Source: Nageia nagi (lineage: Eukaryota > Pinophyta). Taken from it: a DNA stretch of 64,000 nt. Location: positions 2,294,001-2,358,000 of the forward strand of contig JBITNC010000002.1 in the NCBI GenBank assembly GCA_050084985.1, in the 5' to 3' direction. This document shows positions 1 to 9,979 of this stretch, piece after piece. The notes below the pieces were generated by a model. It did not search any database, was not told where the DNA came from, and worked only from the letters and a program-made list of their open reading frames with translations. A program made the position numbers and the translations under genes. Each line of letters starts with the position of its first letter. The stretch's first letter is position 1.

Positions 1-1640
1 TTCCCATTCATCTACCATAGGGGTGATATATAAGGCTGAACACTCATCTAGTAGTTCTTGGTTGAGTTTTTCATATTTGTAAAAGGAGACAATGTCAATT
101 TCCCTAATGATTTGGAGCTTCTCAGAAAATTTAGCAGCTAAAATGTTAGCAGGAATAATTTCATTCTTGAATAAAGCATATAAAACATCCCTATGATCCT
201 GAGAAGTAGAAATGAGATCTTACAAGCTAATCTTGGTTGGTGTGTTTTTTAATTGATCAATCATATTGTAAACTTTAGGATCAAATGGGGCACTTACTTG
301 TTCAATGGTGATAGGATTTGGAACATTGCATGGACATCCTCTTCACAAGTTAGCACACACATCTTTGAATACTATGAACACATTGATGACATCTCCTTGT
401 TTAGTAAGGCATTCATCAATATTTTACCTTCCTTGTTCTAAGAGGGCTATGATAAATGCTTCCAATGTTTTACAAAAGTTTGTAGCATGCCCTTTTTGCT
501 GATGATAAGCATAATATGCATCAAAGTGTCCCAAAGGAGTATCATCATCAACTTTTTCAAGAGGTTATAGGAGGCCTTTCATCATAAGTCCCTCAAAAGA
601 ATTCTTAGTTGAACTGGAAATGTGCAGTTGATACCCTTTAAGGAAGTAGATCTTTGTGTCTTTGGAGGAGACTTGGGGGTATCCACCATATTAACTAGTT
701 TCTCCTCTTTCTTGGTGTATGGTTTCTTGTTATCTTTGAAAAAAGTGTTAGATGTATATTTAAGCTCTCCTAGAGATAATAACACTTTTTATTTTTGCAC
801 TAATTGTTGGACTAGAGTACTAAGACCAACATCCTTAGCACTAGGAGCATGCAATTGAAGTATAGGAATGATAGATTCACAAAACATGCCACAAATATCA
901 TATTCATCTAGTTTAACTCAAGTAGTTTGCCATACCTTTTTGAAGCATAACACATACTTCTCTATGGTTTCATTTCTTCCTTGACGAAGTGCACATAATT
1001 TTGATATATTACCTTGTTCTTTAATATTATGCTTGTATTGACACATAAATGTTTAAACTAAGGTTTTGAAAGAATCAATAGACTTACCAGGAAGAAAGTA
1101 AAACCATTGAGTAGAATCATCTTTCAAACTCCTTGGGAAAACTTTAGCCATTAACCTCTCATCCCAACCTAGTTTCAATAAGCACTCCTCCTAAAAGCTA
1201 ATGAGATGTTGCTTGGGATTTCGTTCACCATTGAACATCTTGAACTTGGGGGTCTTATGATCAGGTATTAGGGGAAAATTATGAATGTCATTTTTCAAGG
1301 ATGAAATGAAAATGCCATCATATTCATCAGGATTGGATGGTGGGGATGTATTGGATGAACCTCCTGGATTGGTCGAGTTGGAACTTGGATTGTTGTTCAT
1401 ATTAAGTTACCTTCGCATGTTAATAATATTCATGTTTAGAGCCTAAATCATGGCTATTATTTGATCCATCTCAAAGCTACTAGCATCTTAAAGATAGAAA
1501 TGCATGGTGTTGGCAGCCTGATCTTGGTAAGAAGGGTTAGCGCAATCTCACCTCTAGGGAAAGATAAATCAAACTATCGAGTTCACCAAAATGTAGATGC
1601 TAAGTAATGCAATTAATGCAAATGGGTTGATTAATGCACT
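1..1640 (-). mobile_element. Ty3/Gypsy element, gag region and leader (runs off left edge)
   Basis: Read on the minus strand, this stretch encodes a decayed retrotransposon gag. A Ser/Asn/Pro-rich start (MNNNPSSNSTNPGG, near 1400) leads into KFKMFNGERNPKQHLISF, then, across frameshifts, LGWDERLMAKVFPRSLKDD, STQWFYFLPGKSIDSFKTLV and CALRQGRNETIEKYVLCFKK, the order expected of a plant Retrotrans_gag domain. An upstream MDQIIAMI segment near 1460 is also typical of Gypsy gag. Stops and frameshifts make it non-functional. The gag points left, so protease, reverse transcriptase and the second LTR should lie outside the window. The LTR lies immediately to the right. Confidence 0.8.
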
Positions 1641-1652
1641 ATTGCTCTACTT

Positions 1653-2232
1653 TGTAAATACTGATGCATATATCAAAAATATGGAAATGACATGTAAGAG
1701 GAATGTAGTATTGTTTACTCAGATTCAATATTCATTTCGTTAATTAGAAAATGCATAAAGGATAAAGCATACATTTATGAACAAGTACATCACCTACACC
1801 CTAGAATTGGCATGTCATCGACATCATAGGATGAATGAAATTTCAAACATGAATAAGAATGTAGCAATGACTGAATTAATGAATAATCAAATGATGAACA
1901 TACTTGCAAACTTACAGAACAATACATGTGCAATATAGATAGACAAAGCAAGTTGCAATCCTTCAAATAATCTTCAATGATAATCCTTGTATTAGCTTGA
2001 AATGATTATTTTCTCATGATTCACTCATGATCCTATAGGTCATCAAATGATGCCTTTATATATGATACAAGTTTACATGACTTTGATATTTTGACCCCTT
2101 GTACATTCCATAAGGGTCAAATACATGGCGTACATCTCTTTTATACATTTTTAATCCCTTTTTAAATAATACATTATTAAGGGATTAAAATGATTTATTA
2201 AATACATAAAGGTTCATTTTGAGGTGTCTACA
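1653..2232 (-). repeat. 5' LTR of the Gypsy element
   Basis: The block is bounded by TG at 1653 and CA at 2232. On the minus strand it begins TGTAGACACCTC, a common start for plant Gypsy LTRs. A minus-strand TATATAAA at 2055-2062 would put U3 on the right and R-U5 on the left, matching the direction of the gag. A poor tRNA-Met-like primer site (GAGC core) lies at about 1641-1655. The right edge abuts Copia integrase sequence on the + strand. Boundaries are inferred without seeing the partner LTR. Confidence 0.6.
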
Positions 2233-4080
2233 AGAGGTATGATACTTGAAGAAAAATGAAGTGGAATAAAGCCTAACATGAAACATTGACAATTATTTGG
2301 TTTTGATGTTTGGGTACATATTCCAAATGAAAGGAGAACCAAAATACAATAAAAGTTTAAAAGGTACATCTTTGTGATGTAAAATTTAGTACATAGAAGG
2401 GCTATAAGCTTTAGGATTTGATTATATAAAGGATTATTAAGAGAAGATATATGATTTTTATTGAGGGAACCATTTCTACACCTAAGGTTTCTCTTACTTG
2501 TTGACACTTATTAGTGTGGATCCTATAGATTTTGTTTTTATATATAGATGTTCATGATTTATCTTATGATGAGTATGTGGTACATGAGTATAATCTTCAC
2601 ATAGATAATAAATATGATGATGAAAATGGTGATCTTAACTTGTATGGTGAAGATAACTATCTTCATTTGGATGGTGGAGATGGTGATCTACACTTGGATG
2701 GTGGAGATGGTGATCTTCATTTGGATGGTTGAGATGATCATATTCATTCTGATAGTGGAATTTTTTATTTTCACATATATAATGACAATGATGTGGATAA
2801 TATTAAAGAGAATGAGAATGATGATCACTATCACACTACTCATTCAATGGTTGTTATTATAGAGTCTATAAGGAGAGTACCCAAATGGCTAAAGGATACT
2901 TTGGAGGATTCTCCACATGATTCATGGACTTGCATAGATTTGAGGGGAGCACTCATGGACAGATTTGTTAGGTTAATTTTACACTCATGGATAAGGTTAA
3001 GGGATTAGATAACCCTTCCATATTTAAGTAAGCTTATGGGAAACTTGAGTGGGATGCAACAACAAAGAATGATTATGATGCTTTGATAAATAATGATACA
3101 TGGGAGTTGGTTCCTTATGCTAAAGGGAGAGAATTTTGTATGATGTAAATAGATCTATACAATGAAGTATGCATATAAGGGTGAAATGAAGAAATATATG
3201 GCTCGCATGGTAGCTAAGGTATATTCTTTGGAGGAGGTTATTGATTGCAATGATACCTTTTCTCCTATGACCCACATGGATTTTATTCACCATATTACAC
3301 TTAACATGGATTCTTATTTTAGTTTGGAGGTACATAAAATGGATTCAAAGAGTACATTTCTCAATGGTAACTTGAAGGAGGATATTTACATGGAACAACC
3401 ATCAGGATTTGAGAAGGGTAGGTCTAATCCTCTTAGTTGGAAGTTGAAGAAGTCATTGTATGGACTAAATTAAGAACTAAGGGAATGATATTAGAAAATG
3501 AATACATTTCTCATCAATTTAAGATTCTTTAGATGTGTTGTGGAGAAATGTGTATGTAAGGAGGAAAAATGAGCATGTCATCATCATATCCTTTATATGG
3601 ATGACTTGATTATCATGTGAAATTTCCCCATTTAAATTGAAGGCTTTAAGACTAGGTTGAAAAATATTTTTGAGATGATAGATCTTAGCTTGTTGCACTA
3701 CTTTTTGGGGTTACACATATGGCAAATGAAAGGAAATAATATTTCTTTCACAACCTATCATACCTTGGATATTTATAAGAAATTCAAGATGGAAGAATGT
3801 AATGCATCTAAGAGTCCTATGGATTGTTGACTAAAGCTTTGTAAGGTCTCTTTAAATGATCCATTAATATTGGCTCCTTATACCATTCACTAGTGAGTAG
3901 TCTATTATATTTGATCCATACTATACTAGATATTACATTTGTTATTGTATATGTTGCTAGACATATGTTAGGTACATAAGAGACCCATTAGAAAATGATG
4001 GATCACATTTTGAGGTACATTAGAAGGACTTTGGAGATGAGAATCATGAATTGGAAAGATAATACACCTAAGTTGATTTT
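2233..4080 (+). mobile_element. Ty1/Copia remnant: integrase tail, acidic linker, reverse transcriptase
   Basis: Order of recognisable pieces on the + strand: integrase C-terminus (SGIKPNMKH, DVWVHIPNERRTKI, KRYIFV; 2250-2450), an acidic linker with a tandem repeat (2530-2790), the pre-RT segment RRVPKWLKDTLEDS (about 2870), TWELVPYAKGRE (about 3100), and RT blocks RMVAKVYSLEEV, KMDSKSTFLNGNLKEDIYME, SLYGLN (3200-3475), LYMDDLIIM (about 3595), LLHYFLGLHIWQMKG (about 3690) and a Copia RNase H lead-in at 4000-4080. The frame shifts many times and is interrupted by stops. It is truncated at the left by the Gypsy LTR, and the RNase H seems to resume near 5930. Confidence 0.85.
2628..2762 (+). repeat. 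27-bp tandem repeat, five units, in the Copia linker
   Basis: Five successive 27-bp units start at 2628, 2655, 2682, 2709 and 2736; the middle three are nearly identical (core ggtgatctncanttggatgg). In the Copia frame each unit encodes nine residues of the type GDLHLDGGD. It sits between integrase and reverse transcriptase, a region of low constraint. The fourth unit carries a TGA that ends the open frame at 2732. Confidence 0.85.
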
Positions 4081-5929
4081 TTTTATTAATGGGTAAATTT
4101 ATTAATAAAAAAAAGATGGAGTTTTATAGGATCTCCAAAACCTTTTCATAGGATTTTCAATCTACCCAAAATGATCATAAAAAATTTCCTAGATACAACA
4201 AAATTTTGTATCAACAAATTTTATTCTTTTCCTCATATTGGTCACTAACAAATCAAGAAAGTGAAGCCATAAAATCATCAACTCCTAATAACATAACTAT
4301 CCATTTGTGCATCCAACCTTTGATTAGCAATATGGATCAAAAGAGTGTTGGAAGACATAAGTATGTTGCCCTTTATTTCTATCCTAAACTTCCTTTGTTA
4401 TAACAAAAACTTAGGTATGGGAGACCTAAATGCATATAAGGTCATGCCCTTCTTCAAAGATGATAATTTTATCTTCATAACTATATTTATAGAATTTTTT
4501 GTAGACATTTTCTATCATCCTCATTATGAGAGTTGAATCTTAGAGAACATCTTCAAGTAAAATTCTTATGTACCCTTTTATTCTCATAGCTTCAAAAAGC
4601 ATTTTGTTGTGCATCCATTTATCTTTTGGAATCAAAATGGGTATTGTCTTATCCCTTTTCCTTCTTGGTATTGGGATGAACATAACCTCTAAATGCTCCA
4701 CCTTATTTCTTTTGTTATCTTTTTGTATACTTCATTTCTTCTTTACATCCATTATCTCTTGCATTAGCAGTTTCTATTCTTTCTCAATGATTATGACTTT
4801 GTTGGGTTGATGTTCTTCCTCCATCTTAGAATCTTGAGAACTTCTTATCTAGGCTTCTTTGTTTTGTTCCCTCTTATCGTTGATGAAATAGGTTGATAGC
4901 TAGGATCTACTTCACTTTCCTTATGTTTTGTCTTGTTCCTCTATTTCAAATCTTTGTGCACTCGATTACCCCTTGCCTATACCTATGGTGTTATTATGTC
5001 ATTTATGCACTTAATAAAAATATGTTATGTCCTATTTCTCTTTTGGCCCTTCTATCTCATTCTTTCCATTGCTTTCATCTAAAATATCAATAGCTGGATT
5101 AAAATTCACTCTAAGCTTTTCCTTCCCTCTTATCTATGTCTTAATATCCCTCCATTCTTTTGGCTTAACATTTTTTGAACTTTTAGCTTATGTGATTTAT
5201 TCTTACTAATGATTAAGGCAAGCAGAGTTTGCTCATCTTCATCTAAAATCCTGATCCTAGGGCTTCTAGGAAGTTGCTTGCTCATTGTGATGCAATATAC
5301 TGGCTTGCTTACACTCTAATGTAGTGTAGGCATGTTTGGTTTTTCTTTGCATTTCCTCATCAAAATCTCCATATAGTGTTATATAAAGAAAGGAAAATTC
5401 ATAATTTCTACATCTTTCATCTAAAATGATTTAATAAGTTAAATTGATATGCATACATTATCTTGTGCTTGCCTTCTAAGGTCACATACCTCATTAAAGC
5501 TCTTACCACTTCGTCCCATGGTTGAGGGAGGATTTTTCTTTCATATCTTATTCTTGAAATATCAAAATCCTCTCCAAACTGCTTGAATTTGAAGATCTCC
5601 TCCATTTTCGCTAATTTGGTTTCTCTCTTCAATTCCTTACCTACGTTTAGCATCCTAATTACTTTTGCTATCGACTCACTGTCAAACTTTATCTCTATAG
5701 AATTCACTTTGCATACTCCTTCAACCCATGATCTTGTAATCTCCATAGAAAAACTTAAATCGTGACCTTTGCATGCTTCAATAAATCCTCCCATTACTCC
5801 CTTGTATATAATGGTCCATAATTTCCTATTTTGTTTAACTAATCATGTGTTAGAAGGCTCAATATTTACTATACCTCCTCTCATGGCTAACCAATTTTAC
5901 AATTCAAATTTAGTTATGGAGATTATGAG
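4081..5929 (-). mobile_element. Insert carrying a plant-mobile-domain-like ORF remnant, splitting the Copia RNase H
   Basis: RNase H of the + strand Copia stops near 4080 and appears to resume near 5930, so the 1.85 kb between them is probably a later insertion. Its coding content is on the minus strand (see 5417-5794), with a long degenerate, lysine- and glutamate-rich tail to about 4150. An inverted repeat with 14-bp arms (ttttttttattaat and complement) lies at about 4077-4114, at the left junction. No clear target duplication or terminal repeat pair was found, so the class of the insert is unknown. Confidence 0.4.
5417..5794 (-). pseudogene. Plant-mobile-domain-like ORF fragment (125 aa)
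   Basis: A 125-codon open frame beginning MGGFIEACKGHDLSFSMEIT. The pattern (helix, GHD, then EIKFDSESIAKVIRML, a KFKQFGEDFDISRIRY block and QPWDEVVRALMRYVTLEGKH) resembles the N-terminal part of repetitive plant ORFs often annotated as transposon-associated plant mobile domain proteins. That family recognition is from memory and is moderate. The reading frame breaks after HFR. A second, longer relative may be the ORF at 49399-49998. No catalytic motif is visible and no function is assigned. Confidence 0.45.
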
Positions 5930-6471
5930 GATGAGATAAGGTTTACTTTCAACTACTTATTCACATATGAAGGTGATCTAGTTTTATGGGTAAGAAAGAA
6001 ATAAGTAGTTATATTTACATCTTCTATGGAGATAAAATATTATGTTTGTTTGATAGTAGAAAAACATCTTAAATGGATGTGCCATCAACTTTAGGAGCTT
6101 ACCATCAAACATGAGGAATCTTTTTAGCTACAGGTCTATAACTAAAGTACATATGACTAAAAATCTCATTCTTCATCAACAATATAAGCAAATTGAGATT
6201 GACGTGCATTGGATATGAGAGATAGTTCAAAATGGAGATATCGTTATAAATATCTTTACATGAAATAATAACTTACAAACATTTTCACCAAACCATTATT
6301 GGAGGATGCTTTTGTTCCATTATGTCAAGCAATTGAGATGCATGAGTCTTCGAGGGAAGCTTCCATCAAGGGAGGATCTAAAGATGATGGCACCTTCACC
6401 CTTTTGATGGATGATATTGACCTTGCTAAGTCTAACTTTAGGGAGGGTTTTAGACATTAAGCTAGACTTAA
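5930..6471 (+). mobile_element. Copia RNase H tail
   Basis: In shifting frames the + strand gives degenerate forms of the Copia RNase H C-terminus: a SSMEIKYY segment (for SSTEAEYY), LILHQQYKQIEIDVHWI and EIVQNGDI (about 6150-6240), then a longer open stretch EDAFVPLCQAIEMHESSREA and DDGTFTLLMDDIDLAKSNF to a stop at about 6457. It is best read as the 3' end of the Copia that starts at 2233. A 3' LTR may begin at about 6472 (TGTTGGGTTTG) but its end was not found. Confidence 0.65.
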
Positions 6472-7969
6472 TGTTGGGTTTGTATTTCTTAACACATTAG
6501 TATTTATAAATACTTGGACCACATATGTTGACTCCTATATGTGATATAAATATATACATGAGTAAGTGAAATCAACCATTGAGATTAAAATATCTTATTG
6601 TTGAATCAATGATGATGATCATATCACATGGATTGGTATAAAATTATGTGCTTATTTGAAGGACACTTTTACCACTCATTGTATATTGTTGAGAATTATT
6701 ATGGAGATATCGCTTACCCCTATCAATGTATACTATTTTATGAATTTATTTTGATCCAATATTGCTTCATTTGGAAATATCATGGTGTTCACTTCTTTTG
6801 CAACACTCACATAATTTCACACCAATCACCTACATAGGTTTATTTGCACTCTTGGTAACCCATACTGCACTAATTGATGAAAAGATCCATTAAAAATTAG
6901 GACATGATTATGTTGAATGTCAAGCTAACAAAAATATCAAAAATTATGATAAAATTATTACAAACATTAATGTATACTAAAGAAGAGTAGTAAAATAAAG
7001 GACATCATTACATGCTTTCCATATACGAAAATAATTCCAATTATGAACAAGTACCAAACTTACATAAAGGAGGAAGGAAGGGTGAGCAAGTCACTCATAA
7101 TAATGCATTTCCAAGATAACTAAGAGGGGGGAAGGCTTAAAAAATAGTAAACCTAATTCCAAGCATCTTTAACATGTGATAACTCCAAAGTAGTTGAATA
7201 ATATTTTGAATTTTTTGATGGGAAAGGTACAAGAGTTTTAAAATAACTAAATGTTTGAAAAAATTATCCAATGATTGACTCTCTCCTGAGAAGACTCTTA
7301 ATGAAAAATACTTGCTTAAATATTATATTATATATAAAGTGGTAGGTTTTAACAAGGTGCCCAAAACCTATCACAAAAGTGGTTTCAAAATATCATAAAG
7401 TAATCAATGAAACCTGATACCTAGTTATACCTGATGGTAGCCAAAAAATAATGTAAAGCCAAAACATAGCTAAACTATAACTATTATGAAACCTTTCCAT
7501 ATGATTGAATCCAAAATAAAGGATCCATAAAGCAACACCATATTTTCGATGAATAATTAATATGTATTAAATCATATTAATTTTATTTAAGTTAAACTCA
7601 ATCCTTTACTAAAAAGAAAAATCATATACTTCAAATCCTCTTATTACCTAAAAATTCATTTCCAAATATGATCAAATTAAACATAATTACTTTTAATTAA
7701 CGTCAAGAGACGTTCTACAATGATGACAAGGGAAGGTAAAGAGTTCACTTGTCAATTGTGTGTTCCTTAACAATAATCGAATGGTTGAAATTCATCTACA
7801 ATTATAACTTATACTAGCTTTGATATACTTCCTTATATATCAAAAAAATACTGAGCGATATCATTCCTGAGGTGCCTATCTTGGATATAACAATACTAAG
7901 AAATGATATAATTAAGTCATTATAGACTTATAATTTATTATATTTAATATAATTTTCTTAAAAAAATAT

Positions 7970-7971
<2 letters not shown>
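6472..7971. other. AT-rich non-coding stretch
   Basis: No convincing gene or recognisable transposon protein was seen. The first few hundred bases could be the 3' LTR of the Copia (TG start at 6472; a TATA-like gatataaatatatac near 6541), but no second copy is available for comparison. Confidence 0.4.
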
Positions 7972-8022
<51 letters not shown>

Positions 8023-8097
8023 AACACACACCCCTGCAAGGATGGAACCTTGAACCTCCCATAGTCTAAAGCCCTACCATTGCGCCACCCCACTAGG
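7972..8097 (-). mobile_element. tRNA-derived SINE-like element with (AT)n tail
   Basis: Read on the minus strand from about 8097: GGGGTGGCGCAATGGTAGGG contains a pol III box A (TGGCGCAATGG), and 30 bases further GGTTCAAGGTTCC (8044-8056) is a good box B. The head ends in TGTGTGTTC and then runs into an (AT)n tract of about 47 bp (7972-8018) at its 3' side. A/B box spacing, polarity and tail fit a tRNA-derived SINE. Possible imperfect target duplications are cttaaaaaaatat on the left and cttaaaatcatat on the right. It could instead be a tRNA pseudogene next to a microsatellite. Confidence 0.55.
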
Positions 8098-9457
8098 ACT
8101 TAAAATCATATTTTCGAAGTCAACTATTCTTTTTTTTTTTTAAATAATAAAATCAATTCATTTTTTTTAATATTGAAGTTGACGTTTAACGTACAGATTC
8201 ACATGCGATATTTTGGCTCTCCACTCCACCTTCGTTGCAACCAAAGAACGTTTATCGATGTTAATAAATAGATGATAGAAATTAATTCATATTTTTTTTA
8301 TAAATAATATTTTTTATGCTATTTATCGTATGTTTATATTTTTTGTGTTTTTATTTAATAATATTCATGTAATGTATAAAACTATTTAAGATAAACACCT
8401 TCAAATTAATACCTCTCAATATTTTGTAGATATAATTTTAAGATATCTAAACTAATATACATATATGTACATCCTAAATTAGCATTAAACAATACATATT
8501 AACATTTCCAAAACATTTTTTTTTCAATTTCAAAATAAACAAATTACTTACAACTTCAATAAAAACGTATCATACCATCAATATTGTTGCATTTTGGCTT
8601 CCTACTATGAGCTTTGCTAGTTTATTATATAGCATATCAACAAACATGTCTTGCTAGATTGAGACCCCATTTGGATGATGGGATTTTAATAAGGATACAT
8701 TTTCTCTTAATACAGTTTTATCTTTATTAGCTTCAAAACATCCTTATACAAAGTCAACCTTTCTATAAATGTCATCTCTAATATTGAAATTTCAATTCAT
8801 ACCATAAACAAACATTTGCCATACAAATTATTTTAATTTAAACTGAGAAAAAAATAAGTGAATTTTATGTTAAATTAAATAAAGCCTTAAAAGACCTTTT
8901 GCCTGTTCTACATACATGCATTTATTATGCTCTACCTGGTGAAGCAGAAGTTTCTGCTCAAGTCTGTGTTGAAGATAACAAGCGAGTGATGTGATGGTAA
9001 AATTTGGGAAAGGTAAAATGTCTGATCATCTTTTTTTATCTTTTCTGTCATGTTTTTCAGTTTTAGGATGCAATCCTAGAAGCTAGACACCAGTTTTTAT
9101 TATCGCTAATTATTTTTGGTTGAATTGAAACATGACAAAAGAGCAATAACAAGCGGAAATCGAGCCGCCTCGGGATGGGATCTAGATTCTAGAATAAGAA
9201 TGAAACAGAAACATTACAAGGGAGTTAGCAAATTGGGAAACAAAACCCAAACCCAATAAATTTCCCATTAGATGGCATTGTCTACACAGATGAGAGAGGA
9301 TGGTCCCCAATCTCTTATTAGGCCATATTTGATTTCTTCTAGCCATTGCCCAAATTGGCATTGTGGTTGAACAGTGAGATCTAGAGTTTCTTAGATCTAT
9401 GAAATCAGCAGAGCCCAAGGTGCTTCAACCTTTTTTTCCCCCAAGTTTTGAACTTTC
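8098..9457 (+). other. Upstream region of the O-fucosyltransferase gene
   Basis: AT-rich sequence with no recognised coding potential up to the first exon. The proximal promoter and transcription start should lie in the right part, but no TATA box or other element could be chosen with confidence. Confidence 0.4.
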
Positions 9458-9590
9458 ATGGTATTCAGATCTCCAGCAACTAACAGCTATCGAGTAATAC
9501 AGAGAGATATATGTTGTCATGGTGGCAGTGCATGAGATGGGAATAAAGATTGGGTTTTTGTGAGAACATATGCGAGTAGTTGGAGTGTGA
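9458..9590 (+). promoter_or_regulatory. Cluster of short upstream ORFs before the main start codon
   Basis: Four upstream ATGs precede the ATG at 9597, each followed by an early stop: 9458-9535 (25 codons), 9519-9563 (14 codons), 9532-9546 (4 codons) and 9570-9590 (6 codons). If transcription starts upstream of 9458 they would be translated before the main frame and could lower its translation. The transcription start is not visible, so this is conditional. Confidence 0.35.
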
Positions 9591-9596
9591 GAAATC

Positions 9597-9979
9597 ATGA
9601 TATTCAAGTCCAAGATCAAGTGGGTAGCCCTAGTAGGGGTAGTTTTATCAGTGCTTTCTCTTATCACACAGCTAGCGAAGTACCCCTCCACAGATCTTAT
9701 TCAGTATACACCGGGGATATTGACAATTTTCAACTGGCGGCCGCTGGTGGAGAATGAGTTTCCCAACAAGGTGTACAATCAGGTCACAGTATACATCTTA
9801 TTGTGATATGAAAAAGTTGCTCATTTTCTCACTAACGCTTTTGCTGCTGTTTGAATTGGGACATCAAGGTTGGGATTTTTGTTTAATGTTGCAGACTTCT
9901 CATTATAGGAAATTGTGGGGTCCAGTGAAATCACTTGAAACTTTGCAACCATTTGCCAGTCCCAGAGGCAGTTATCCAG
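9597..9979 (+). CDS. O-fucosyltransferase exons 1-2 (signal anchor and stem)
   Basis: Exon 1 (9597-9782) encodes residues 1-62: cytosolic MIFKSKIK, the membrane anchor, then a lumenal stem. Intron 1 is 112 bp with acceptor ttaatgttgcag. Exon 2 (9895-9979) encodes YRKLWGPVKSLETLQPFASP and GSYP, the conserved entry to the catalytic domain, and ends in phase 1 at CCAG|gtatga. ATG 9597 is chosen because it places the anchor at the very N-terminus and is in frame through the gene. Confidence 0.88.

Noticed and set aside
2214-2507. 97-codon minus-strand open frame
   Set aside because: The opposite strand clearly encodes Copia integrase, so this is an antisense shadow.
8019-8100. Possible functional tRNA gene on the minus strand
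   Set aside because: Boxes A and B are present but no complete cloverleaf or acceptor stem could be folded; SINE-like reading preferred.
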